A model generated the notes under the pieces. The model was not told the origin of the DNA. It searched no databases and was given only the letters and a program-made list of their open reading frames with translations. Source: Paenibacillus wynnii (GTDB taxonomy: Bacteria > Bacillota > Bacilli > Paenibacillales > Paenibacillaceae). Taken from it: a DNA stretch of 64,000 nucleotides. Made by a program: the position numbers and the translations under genes. Location: NCBI RefSeq assembly GCF_000757885.1, contig NZ_JQCR01000003.1:186001-250000 (forward strand), in the 5' to 3' direction. Positions 35,410-43,470 of this stretch are shown here, one piece after another. Numbering within the stretch: the stretch's first letter is position 1; each line of letters starts with the position of its first letter.

Positions 35410-36711
35410 ATGCAGAACAACAAGACACTTAAGAAATCTATAACCTTTATTGAAGCCATGGCTATCGTTGTGGGAATGATTATTGGATCGGGGATCTTTT
35501 TGAAGCCGGGAATTGTTCTTAGCAATGCCGGCACACCTACAATGAGTATATTGGCATGGGTAGTTGGGGGTGTGATTACACTGGCTTCTGCACTGTCGGT
35601 AGCGGAGATTGCAGCAGCTATACCTAAATCTGGTGGCCTGTACACCTATCTTAGTGAATTATACGGCGGTGTGTACGGTTATTTATTAGGATGGGTACAA
35701 GCGGTCATTTCGTATCCGGCCTCGGTTGCAGCCTTAGCTATTGCCTTCGCAACCTATTCCAGTTTTTTTCTACCTATGAATGATTTGCAGCAGAAGCTGC
35801 TTGCCGTAGGGATCCTGATCTTTATTCTGATCATGAATGCCATCTCGACCAAATGCGGGGGGATCATACAGACGATTGCTACGGTAGGCAAACTTATCCC
35901 GGTGATTGGGATTGTGGCTTTCGGACTTCTCTCCGATCTGGCCCCGGGTTTTAGCGGTATACACACCTCCGTGTCAGGCGCAGGATTTGGCGTAGCGATA
36001 CTAGGCACATTATGGGCATATGACGGCTGGATCGGTGTGACTAATATGGCGGGAGAAATAAAGAATCCTGCGAAAACACTGCCAAGGGTCATTTCCATAG
36101 GTGTTATCTTTGTCATTATTGTGTATGTACTCTTTAATATGGCTATATTCCAGGTGCTGCCTTATGAGGCTATTGTCTCTTCAAAAACTCCGGGTGCAGA
36201 TGCGGCAGAAGCTCTATTTGGAAACGGTGGAGGAGCCTTTATTACTGCGGGAATTATTGTTTCGGTCTTGGGAGCGCTGAACGGTTATTTAATGACAGCA
36301 GCTCGGGTACCTCAGGCTATGGGTGAGAAGGGACAAATTCCATTTTCGCGGACATTGAGTAAAATTCATCCCAAATTCCAGACGCCTGCTAATGCTCTTA
36401 TTTTTCAAAGTGTACTGGCTATCATTTATATTTTCTCTGGAACGTTTGATACTTTGACGGATTTACTTGTTTTTGTATTGTGGATTTTCTTTACCATGGG
36501 TGTCTTCGGCGTTTTTATTCTAAGAAAAAAAATGCCGGCAGAAAAAGGACGCTACAGAGTGCCGCTGTATCCACTCACACCAATCATTGGTGTTGTAGGG
36601 GGTCTGTATATTCTGGTTAGTACCATTATCAGTGATCCGATTCGATCGTTTGTCGGTATTGGTATCACACTTGTGGGGCTCCCGATTTATTTTTATATGA
36701 ATAAGAAATAA
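35410..36711 (+). CDS. steT: APC-superfamily amino acid exchanger, SteT-like
   Basis: The 433-residue transporter has 12 predicted helices and the LAT-type opening SITFIEAMAIVVGMIIGSGIFLKPG, with the substrate-binding GSGIF motif in helix 1, and the WAYDGWIGVTNMAGEIKNP motif of helix 6. These match SteT, the serine/threonine exchanger of Bacillus subtilis. AGGAAGG is about 15 bases before the ATG; an out-of-frame ATG at 35400 opens a 10-codon ORF that overlaps the start. The next gene follows after 19 bases. Confidence 0.85.
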   Translation: MQNNKTLKKSITFIEAMAIVVGMIIGSGIFLKPGIVLSNAGTPTMSILAWVVGGVITLASALSVAEIAAAIPKSGGLYTYLSELYGGVYGYLLGWVQAVISYPASVAALAIAFATYSSFFLPMNDLQQKLLAVGILIFILIMNAISTKCGGIIQTIATVGKLIPVIGIVAFGLLSDLAPGFSGIHTSVSGAGFGVAILGTLWAYDGWIGVTNMAGEIKNPAKTLPRVISIGVIFVIIVYVLFNMAIFQVLPYEAIVSSKTPGADAAEALFGNGGGAFITAGIIVSVLGALNGYLMTAARVPQAMGEKGQIPFSRTLSKIHPKFQTPANALIFQSVLAIIYIFSGTFDTLTDLLVFVLWIFFTMGVFGVFILRKKMPAEKGRYRVPLYPLTPIIGVVGGLYILVSTIISDPIRSFVGIGITLVGLPIYFYMNKK

Positions 36712-36730
36712 TGGGGAGGAGCTTGAATAT

Positions 36731-37216
36731 ATGGATTCAACACCCGTTACCCAAGAAGTAGACATGATCCTATCTCATCATCAGCTTCAGGTTCGTTCCC
36801 GCGATTTCAATGAGGACTTTTGCCAGTGGGGAGATATAAATGTCGCACAGGGAGTCATTCTCCATCCGGGTTACATTACCCTGGATCCCTTATTGGAGGA
36901 TACCTTCGGAGCGTGTGTAAAGCTCAGCTTAAGGGATCAATTTCAGGAAGATGGGCTTGCTCAGCGGCGTTTGGTTGTACCCTTCGAAGTAATGGAGCGT
37001 GATCGGCTGGAGGTTCTTTCGGTTCAGAAGAGCTTTCCTATTGAGCTCCCCTTAGAGAATGGGAATTACGCACTGTATTTTGAGATCGCCGTGGATAAAG
37101 AAGTATACTGCAGACTCACGTTTGTTGCCACAGAAGAACGGATACAGCCGAAGTTCCTTATGAACGATGACTGGGGTGCAATTGAGGATCAATTAATCGT
37201 TGAAGGCTATAGGTAA
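36731..37216 (+). CDS. comJ: ComJ (Nin)-like protein
   Basis: The 161-residue soluble protein resembles the competence protein ComJ, the inhibitor of nuclease NucA: an opening ILSHHQLQVRSRDF, a central GVILHPGYITLDP, VVPFEVMERDRLEVLSVQKSF and a closing NGNYALYFEI segment follow the same order and spacing as in Bacillus ComJ. The match is from memory and moderate. GGGGAGGAG precedes the ATG, 19 bases after the exchanger gene. No nucA partner lies nearby, which is unusual, so the function here may differ. Confidence 0.6.
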   Translation: MDSTPVTQEVDMILSHHQLQVRSRDFNEDFCQWGDINVAQGVILHPGYITLDPLLEDTFGACVKLSLRDQFQEDGLAQRRLVVPFEVMERDRLEVLSVQKSFPIELPLENGNYALYFEIAVDKEVYCRLTFVATEERIQPKFLMNDDWGAIEDQLIVEGYR

Positions 37217-37242
37217 GTGAAGTGAATAATTAATTTACACCG

Positions 37243-37269
37243 ACGCTTGGGATTCCAAGCGTTTTTTTG
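37243..37269 (+). terminator. Terminator of the exchanger/ComJ-like operon
   Basis: ACGCTTGG, loop GATT, CCAAGCGT, then six T. Confidence 0.9.
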
Positions 37270-37387
37270 TGCCATGATTTACGCTTCTCATACAAAACTG
37301 TGCATATCCATTAATATCGGACTTCTATAATTAAGCTATGGCAACAATACTAGTGTGCCTTGATACATACTATGGAGGTTGATACAG

Positions 37388-39205
37388 TTGAAGGGAAATC
37401 GCATGCATCTTTCCATGAAGTGGAAGCTAATTCTAAGCTTTTCTGTCGTAACCCTCATTTTTTTGGGAGTGGCTCTTTATCAGGGCTATCAAATCGGACA
37501 GGTAGAAGGTTCTATGGAAAGGCAAAAAACAGAGATGGAAAAAAGAATTACCGTTTCTACAATTACCCAATTCCTGCAAGAGTTGAACGGTGTGGAGAAT
37601 TCTCTAGCCAGTTCTAGCGATCTGGAGTTGGTCATTACCTTCAAGGAAAAACAAAAGAGGTTATTGGATGAGCTCTCCAAGGTGGATTTTGAAAAAGGCT
37701 CACCCGGTTATGGAGAACTACAACTTCTGGAAGCCCAAGTTGGAGAATATACCGGTTATTTTGATGGCTTAGTTCAAACTATGGGAGATGAGGATTTGGA
37801 TCCCATGACTGTTTTAGAGCAAATAGATGATATACATACTAAGGCGCAGTCCTTAAATCAAGCAATGCTGGTGAACAACGAGAAATTATATGAAGCTGCT
37901 GCCGAAAAAGCACAGCAGGCTCAAGTCCACTCTTTTACATTATTAGACCGGACAGCCTCTGCAGCGGTTTATGCAGCCGTACTCGTATTCCTTCTTACGC
38001 TGGTAATTGCTTCGTTGCTAATCCGTTCTTTCCTAACTCCCATCAATAGACTGCAGGCTGCTGTACGCAAAATATCCGAGGGTGACCTGCGACAACAAAT
38101 TAATTCACCGTATAATGATGAACTGGGACAATTGAGTCACCACTTTGATCACATGGTAGAACAGGTGCGGGACATGCTTCAGCAGACCCAGTCGGTGGCT
38201 TCGTCGCTTGCAGCATATTCGGAGACTTTTCAACATTCATCATCCATTACAGCCCATACTAATCTGGATATTGTTAGAACCATACAAGAAATCTCTGTGG
38301 GAGCGGATCAACAGGCCGGACAAACCGAGCAGAGTGCCAGCTTCATTCAGGAACTGGTTCGTGAAGTCCAAGAGATTACGGCCTACACCGGGGACATGCT
38401 GGAGACCAGCCATACAGCTAATTTGAATACGAGAAAAGGATCGGCGGCAGTCACTGCTTTGCGGGAAGTATCTGAGCATTCGCGTGATTCTGTGGGGAAG
38501 GCGTATCAAGCTTTGAACAAGCTGGCAGAGCAATCAAAGGATATTTCTAGAATTACAAATTCAATTATGGAGATTTCTTCGCAGACGAACATTCTTTCCT
38601 TGAATGCGGCTATAGAAGCTGCTCGGGCAGGGGTATATGGCAAGGGATTTTCTGTGATTGCTGATGAAGTTAGACAGTTGTCTGATCAAACAAAAGAGTC
38701 GTCGAGTCATATCAATGATATTATCAACGAATGGCTGGTCGGGATGGCTGACTTTCAGAGCTATATGTTAGACACTAGAAAAAATCTGGAAGAACAGGAT
38801 CATAAAGTGGCAGAGACACTTTCTTCGTTTGAAGCCATTGATCAATCCATAGAAGCGATCAGCAAGCAGATTGGACAGATCCATGTAAAGGTTGATTCCA
38901 CACAGTCTATGAATGCCAAGCTTGCGGAGTCCGTTCATTCTGTGGCTTCTATTGCCGAAAAGACAGCCGCAGGTGTTCAGGAGGTTAATGCCTCTAGTAT
39001 TCAGCAGGACACTGCCATTCGCGACATTGCCCGCCAAGCTGTTGAAATAAATGAAATCTCGCAGAAGCTATTCCGTGAAATCAATGTGTTCAAGATTAAT
39101 GGTGGAGCTGACGATGAGATCGAGGGGAGAACAATCCTTATTGCGGATGTGAGTAAGGACACACCGGGTTCGTATAGAACTGAGGAAGTATATAAGTCAG
39201 CTTAG
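37388..39205 (+). CDS. Methyl-accepting chemotaxis protein
   Basis: The TTG at 37388 is used because GGAGG lies nine bases before it; the TTG at 37379 touches GGAGG. The 605-residue receptor has a membrane helix near 13-33, a periplasm-side helical bundle of about 155 residues, a second helix near 188-210, a HAMP domain (FLTPINRLQAAVRKISEGDL) and the signalling hairpin with the tip [19 protein letters not shown]. The ligand domain looks like a four-helix bundle. It senses an unknown stimulus and signals to CheA/CheW encoded elsewhere. It is a single gene. Confidence 0.9.
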   Translation: MKGNRMHLSMKWKLILSFSVVTLIFLGVALYQGYQIGQVEGSMERQKTEMEKRITVSTITQFLQELNGVENSLASSSDLELVITFKEKQKRLLDELSKVDFEKGSPGYGELQLLEAQVGEYTGYFDGLVQTMGDEDLDPMTVLEQIDDIHTKAQSLNQAMLVNNEKLYEAAAEKAQQAQVHSFTLLDRTASAAVYAAVLVFLLTLVIASLLIRSFLTPINRLQAAVRKISEGDLRQQINSPYNDELGQLSHHFDHMVEQVRDMLQQTQSVASSLAAYSETFQHSSSITAHTNLDIVRTIQEISVGADQQAGQTEQSASFIQELVREVQEITAYTGDMLETSHTANLNTRKGSAAVTALREVSEHSRDSVGKAYQALNKLAEQSKDISRITNSIMEISSQTNILSLNAAIEAARAGVYGKGFSVIADEVRQLSDQTKESSSHINDIINEWLVGMADFQSYMLDTRKNLEEQDHKVAETLSSFEAIDQSIEAISKQIGQIHVKVDSTQSMNAKLAESVHSVASIAEKTAAGVQEVNASSIQQDTAIRDIARQAVEINEISQKLFREINVFKINGGADDEIEGRTILIADVSKDTPGSYRTEEVYKSA

Positions 39206-39294
39206 AGAGCTAATTTTAATCCACTGAAATTCAGCTTGACGATAAGTTCCTCTTTATGTTATTTTTGCTCTAACAAAAAGGCAATGAAACCTAT

Positions 39295-39333
39295 GGGTTC
39301 AACCTCGTGCAGAACGGGGTTGGGCCCTTTTTG
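39295..39333 (+). terminator. Strong hairpin terminator between chemoreceptor and nucleotidyltransferase genes
   Basis: GGGTTCAACCTCGT pairs along all 14 positions with ACGGGGTTGGGCCC using G-U pairs, then TTTTTG. Outer AACAAAAAGG (39272-39281) and CCTTTTTGTT extend the stem. It lies 90 bases after the chemoreceptor stop; a TTGACG box at 39238 raises the chance that it also attenuates the next gene. Confidence 0.8.
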
Positions 39334-39365
39334 TTGTCGATTCATGTAGATGAAGGGGGTTCAGT

Positions 39366-40139
39366 ATGCGCAGACAAGAGTTATTGCTTCTCAGGCTGGA
39401 TGAAATCGGAATAGCGCTTGAAGTGAGAAGGGAGGCGTTACTGTTGTTAGGTCTAGGTTCAGTTGGTGTTGAGACTCATCGATTAGATGAATATTCTGAT
39501 TTGGATTTCTTCCTGATCGTTGCGACGGGTGCTAAGGACAAATTTATCAATCAATTAGATTGGCTTGAAGATGCCTGCCCTTTAACGTATTCTTTCAAAA
39601 ATACTAAAGATGGTTATAAGGTGATGTTCGAGGATGGGATATATGGAGAATTTGCAGTTTTTGAAGAGTCGGAACTGAAGGGTATCTCCTTTTCCGGAGG
39701 TAGGGTAGTGTGGAAGGCTTCAAATTATGAATGGAATACCGAGTTTGAATCTACTGTAGACTTTCCCAAACTAAAAGCAGAATCGGTGGATTATGTTGTT
39801 AACGAAGCCTTAACCAATATATATGTAGGGCTTGGAAGATTTGCAAGGGGAGAAAAACTCTCCGCCACCAGGTTTATTGAGAGCTATCCGGTAAATGGAA
39901 TCTTATCTGTCCTGCATTTATTGGAGCCGGAGGTAGATTGTTATCCGGATAAGTTCAGTAATGAGAGAAGGGTTGAACAGAGATTTCCTGAATTCTCAAA
40001 ACGTATGGGCAGCTTGATGCAAGGGTATGATAGCGTTCCTTATTCGGCTTTGGAGTTGTTAAGTTACTTAGAGGAGTTTTACCCTGTAAATGAAAGAATG
40101 AGTGCTGAAATACGTAGATTGGCCCACGAACTGATTTAA
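39366..40139 (+). CDS. Nucleotidyltransferase-fold protein
   Basis: The 257-residue protein has the minimal nucleotidyltransferase signature: GS at 31-32 followed by DLD at 45-47 within LGLGSVGVETHRLDEYSDLDFFL, which binds the metal and nucleotide in aminoglycoside and lincosamide adenylyltransferases. The C-terminal part is helical, as in those enzymes. AAGGGGG precedes the ATG. It may modify a small molecule or antibiotic, but it does not closely match a resistance gene that I recognise. Confidence 0.65.
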   Translation: MRRQELLLLRLDEIGIALEVRREALLLLGLGSVGVETHRLDEYSDLDFFLIVATGAKDKFINQLDWLEDACPLTYSFKNTKDGYKVMFEDGIYGEFAVFEESELKGISFSGGRVVWKASNYEWNTEFESTVDFPKLKAESVDYVVNEALTNIYVGLGRFARGEKLSATRFIESYPVNGILSVLHLLEPEVDCYPDKFSNERRVEQRFPEFSKRMGSLMQGYDSVPYSALELLSYLEEFYPVNERMSAEIRRLAHELI

Positions 40140-40177
40140 CATAAGTAATATCCATAAAGTTGTAGACTGACACCCTT

Positions 40178-40237
40178 AAATAAAACAGCGGCAGCCTTGG
40201 ACGGGAAAAACAGTCCTAGACTACCGCTGTTTTATTT
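40178..40237. terminator. Bidirectional hairpin terminator
   Basis: AAATAAAACAGCGG pairs with CCGCTGTTTTATTT, 14 bp, over a 32-base loop. A and T tracts on both sides suit the gene at 39366-40139 (+) and the short ORF at 40236-40286 (-). Confidence 0.75.
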
Positions 40238-40286
40238 AGCACCAATATCTTTCTGGCCAATCATCCCCGTAAATTACTGGAAACAT
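40236..40286 (-). CDS. Possible 16-residue peptide ORF
   Basis: On the minus strand a near-ideal AAGGAGGG stands seven bases before an ATG that opens MFPVIYGDDWPERYWC and a TAA stop. The stop abuts the hairpin at 40178-40237, which has a T tract in this direction, so ribosome site, start, stop and terminator are all in register. The peptide is aromatic, with an acidic centre and a C-terminal Cys. It lies 116 bases downstream of the LacI gene. It may be a small protein, a leader peptide or chance; conservation would decide. Confidence 0.4.
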   Translation of the reverse strand: MFPVIYGDDWPERYWC

Positions 40287-40402
40287 AATTAACCCTCCTT
40301 TTGGCTATAGTGGGTTCAATTCAGTTCAATGTGAGTATTTACCACCAAAGGGGTGCTCTTGAAACGCATTAATCAATTAGCTTCATCCGCTGCGGGGACA
40401 TT

Positions 40403-41398
40403 TTATTCTGTACTTTCTCTTACCATTAAATAATGGGCGACATTTGAGTGGTGGGGAGTAACGGTTTCACCTTTAATTAGCTTAATAAGATGACGTGCAG
40501 CCGTCATGCCAATTTCAGTCCCTGAGTACTCTACCGATGTCAGGTTAGGTCGGACAATGGAAGCCATGAAGCTGTTATCGAAACCAATCACGGAGATATC
40601 TTCTGGCACACGTAAACCGATATCATGTAGATAATTCATCGCACCTACGGCCATCCAGTCTGTTGAACAGAATACCGCGGTAGGCCGAGACGCTCTCTCC
40701 ATTATTTTTCGCATGGCGGTACTCCCATCCTCCACGGAGAAACCGCTTTCTACAACCCATTCCTCCCGCGGGGGAATCTGTGCGTCCTCAAGGGCTTGTC
40801 GATATCCCTGATAACGATCACCGCCAACAGCACTTTCTCCTGAGGCACGAATCATAGCTATTTGGCGGTGCCCCCGTTGAATCAGATAAGTTACGGCTTC
40901 ATAAGAGGCAGTGACATTGTCTAAGTGAACGGAAGGGATCGCGGAATTCGGAGATTGCTGCCCGGCAAGTACACAAGGGGTACCGGTCTTGTGTATCATC
41001 TCTGTGTGTTCCTTCTCCAACACTGATCCCACAAAGATATTTCCTAGGGTTCTAAGCTCATGAAATAGATTGAAATAATGAAGCTCACTCTCGACGGTTC
41101 CGTCGGTAAGGCCCACTATAATGTCATACCCGTACAATTCTGCGATGTTTCGAATACCAATACTGAAATCATCGAGTACGGTATTGCTATTGTGCGGAAT
41201 AATGATGCCGATCAGATGGGTATTCCCTCTTGTCTCTGCTTCACCGAGTACATCCGGACGGTATTTGGTTTGTTTGATGGCCTCCATTACCCGTTTCCGT
41301 ACATCCTCATTTACAGGTTTGCTGTTATTTACCACCCGGGATACGGTGGATATGGAAACGTCGGCCATTTTGGCTATATCTTTGATGGTTATTTTCAA
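40403..41398 (-). CDS. LacI-family transcriptional regulator
   Basis: The start is taken as TTG 41398, since the family begins ITIKDIAKMADVSISTVSRVV and GGTGAT lies just upstream; the frame is open to 41419. The N-terminal helix-turn-helix and hinge (residues 1-60) are followed by a periplasmic-binding-type effector domain (IIIPHNSNTVLDDFSIGI onwards, with the FCSTDWMAVGAMNYL and VIGFDNSFMA segments). It is divergent from the GH13 glucosidase gene, and two near-identical palindromes lie between them, so it probably represses both until a maltose-type sugar binds. Confidence 0.9.
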   Translation of the reverse strand: MKITIKDIAKMADVSISTVSRVVNNSKPVNEDVRKRVMEAIKQTKYRPDVLGEAETRGNTHLIGIIIPHNSNTVLDDFSIGIRNIAELYGYDIIVGLTDGTVESELHYFNLFHELRTLGNIFVGSVLEKEHTEMIHKTGTPCVLAGQQSPNSAIPSVHLDNVTASYEAVTYLIQRGHRQIAMIRASGESAVGGDRYQGYRQALEDAQIPPREEWVVESGFSVEDGSTAMRKIMERASRPTAVFCSTDWMAVGAMNYLHDIGLRVPEDISVIGFDNSFMASIVRPNLTSVEYSGTEIGMTAARHLIKLIKGETVTPHHSNVAHYLMVRESTE

Positions 41399-41518
41399 GA
41401 CGATCACCAGAACTTTCAATCACGATTTTCTAATGTATTCAGCATATCACGTATAACTGTAAGAATTCAAAAGATATGTGTTGACTAGGAAAATAAAAGG
41501 TCATATAATAGCGCTGCA

Positions 41519-41532
41519 GGAAAAATATTTCC
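41519..41532. promoter_or_regulatory. Putative LacI-family operator 1
   Basis: GGAAAAATATTTCC, an almost perfect palindrome, next to a minus-strand TATTAT box for the regulator gene. Confidence 0.6.
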
Positions 41533-41612
41533 CATAAAATACACATATACATTTGAAACCAAAGTTAATTTGAGGAAATAAAGTTCAATAAGGATAATAA
41601 ACCAACTAAACG

Positions 41613-41626
41613 GGAAAATATTTTCC
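41613..41626. promoter_or_regulatory. Putative LacI-family operator 2
   Basis: GGAAAATATTTTCC is a perfect 14-bp palindrome four bases before a TATACT -10-like box (41631-41636) of the glucosidase gene. It has the same core as operator 1, 94 bases away. Confidence 0.65.
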
Positions 41627-41660
41627 TGAATATACTATAGCAATTAGAGGAGAGCATACT

Positions 41661-43394
41661 GTGAACAGAATATGGTGGAAAGAAGCGACTGCTTATCAGA
41701 TCTATCCGCGCAGCTTTATGGACAGCAATGGAGACGGCATAGGAGATCTGCAAGGAATCATATCTAAGCTTGATTATCTCAAGGATTTAGGAATAAACGT
41801 GATTTGGATTTGCCCGATTTATAAATCTCCGAATGATGATAATGGGTATGATATTTCGGATTATCAGGACATCATGGAGGAGTTCGGCAGTATGGAGGAC
41901 TTTGATCAGTTGCTGCATGAGGTCCATATACGTGGCATGAAGCTGATTCTGGATCTTGTCATCAACCACACCTCAGATGAACATCCATGGTTTATTGAGG
42001 CAAGTTCTGACAAGAACCACCCGAAAAGGGATTACTATATTTGGAGTGATCATAATAACGGGGTAGAGCCGAATAACTGGGAAAGTATATTCAGCGGATC
42101 AGCTTGGGAGTTGGATCCTCAATCCGGGCAGTATTTCTTGCATGTGTTCTCCAAACGTCAGCCTGACCTGAACTGGGAGAACCCCGAAGTTCGTAAGGAG
42201 TTGTACGGTATGGTTAACTGGTGGCTGGATAAAGGAATAGACGGCTTCCGAGTGGATGCGATTTCGCATATTAAGAAGGTACCTGGTTTTCCAGACATGC
42301 CGAATCCATTGAGTCTACCTTATGTGCCTTCCTTTGAGGGACATATGAACCGTGAGGGAATCCATGATTTTCTCCAGGAGTTGAAGGAGGAGACCTTTGA
42401 CCGCTACAATGTTATGACGGTTGGCGAAGCGAGTGGGGTGAATGTGGATCAGGCAGAGCTCTGGGTAGGTGAGGAACAAGGGAAGTTCAATATGATTTTT
42501 CAATTTGAGCATTTGGCACTTTGGAACAAAAGTACAACCGGGGGCCTCGATGTAATTGCCTTGAAATCCGCACTGTCCCGCTGGCAAAAGGGTCTTGAAG
42601 GTAAAGGTTGGAATGCGTTGTTTATTGAAAATCACGACCAGCCGCGTTCCGTTTCAACATGGGGTAACGATGATTCTTATTGGAAGGAGTCAGCCAAGTC
42701 ATTGGCTACGATGTATTTTCTTATGCAGGGGACTCCGTTTATCTACCAAGGCCAGGAAATCGGCATGACGAATGTCAAATTTGACTCGATGGATGATTAT
42801 GATGACGTGGCTATGAAGAACATGTATCGAATCGAGAGTGAGGCCGGTAAGAGCCACGAGGAAATAATGCAGGTCATTTGGAAGAATGGACGTGACAACT
42901 CCAGAACACCGATGCAGTGGGATGACTCCAATAACGCCGGATTCAGCAGTGATACTCCCTGGATGAAGGTCAATCCGAATTATACAGAGATCAATGTTGA
43001 GCGAGCGCAGCAGGACCCAGATTCTATTTATCATCATTATAAAAAACTTATCACTCTGAGAGCCGCCAATCCCGTTGTTGTCTACGGAACTTATGATCTG
43101 ATTCTGCCTGAGGACGAGTCCATCTATGCGTACACAAGGACATTGGAGAATGAGAAGCTACTTGTCATGGCCAATCTTACCTCCCAAGAGGTATTGTTTG
43201 ATCTTCCGGCCGACCTTGAATACATTTCCTGTGAACTACTTCTCCATAACTATAATACCGATCCGGCGGAGCGCATAGAGACCGTTGCATTAAGACCCTA
43301 CGAATCCAGAGTATACCTTCTGGAATGTGCAGCGGAAGAAGAGATTAATACAAACGTCACGGCAGAAGTAGAAAAAGTCGGACTCTTACAATAA
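41661..43394 (+). CDS. GH13 alpha-glucosidase (oligo-1,6-glucosidase/maltase group)
   Basis: The GTG start at 41661 follows AGAGGAGAG. The 577-residue cytoplasmic enzyme begins WWKEATAYQIYPRSFMDSNGDGIGDL, as in GH13 subfamily 31. The catalytic residues are visible: nucleophile Asp in GFRVDAI, acid/base Glu in TVGEASG and the transition-state Asp in IENHDQPR. The residue after the nucleophile is Ala, while isomaltase-type enzymes usually have Val, which slightly favours alpha-1,4 specificity. An extra C-terminal tail of about 25 acidic residues is present. It hydrolyses imported maltose or isomaltose-type sugars to glucose under the divergent LacI regulator. Confidence 0.9.
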   Translation: MNRIWWKEATAYQIYPRSFMDSNGDGIGDLQGIISKLDYLKDLGINVIWICPIYKSPNDDNGYDISDYQDIMEEFGSMEDFDQLLHEVHIRGMKLILDLVINHTSDEHPWFIEASSDKNHPKRDYYIWSDHNNGVEPNNWESIFSGSAWELDPQSGQYFLHVFSKRQPDLNWENPEVRKELYGMVNWWLDKGIDGFRVDAISHIKKVPGFPDMPNPLSLPYVPSFEGHMNREGIHDFLQELKEETFDRYNVMTVGEASGVNVDQAELWVGEEQGKFNMIFQFEHLALWNKSTTGGLDVIALKSALSRWQKGLEGKGWNALFIENHDQPRSVSTWGNDDSYWKESAKSLATMYFLMQGTPFIYQGQEIGMTNVKFDSMDDYDDVAMKNMYRIESEAGKSHEEIMQVIWKNGRDNSRTPMQWDDSNNAGFSSDTPWMKVNPNYTEINVERAQQDPDSIYHHYKKLITLRAANPVVVYGTYDLILPEDESIYAYTRTLENEKLLVMANLTSQEVLFDLPADLEYISCELLLHNYNTDPAERIETVALRPYESRVYLLECAAEEEINTNVTAEVEKVGLLQ

Positions 43395-43400
43395 ATAATG

Positions 43401-43446
43401 AAACAGCCGGGCAGAAGGAGTTCATCCTTTTGTCCGGCTGTTTTTA
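43401..43446. terminator. Terminator between convergent glucosidase and LtaS-like genes
   Basis: AAACAGCCGG and CCGGCTGTTT with inner AGAAGGA/TCCTTTT pairing, then TTT; it can serve both strands. Confidence 0.85.
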
Positions 43447-43470
43447 GGTATTTTCAAATGAGAGATACTA

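Noticed and set aside
39238..39333. Possible independent small RNA ending at the strong hairpin
   Set aside because: The TTGACG box has a weak -10 partner, so the hairpin is better explained as the chemoreceptor terminator.
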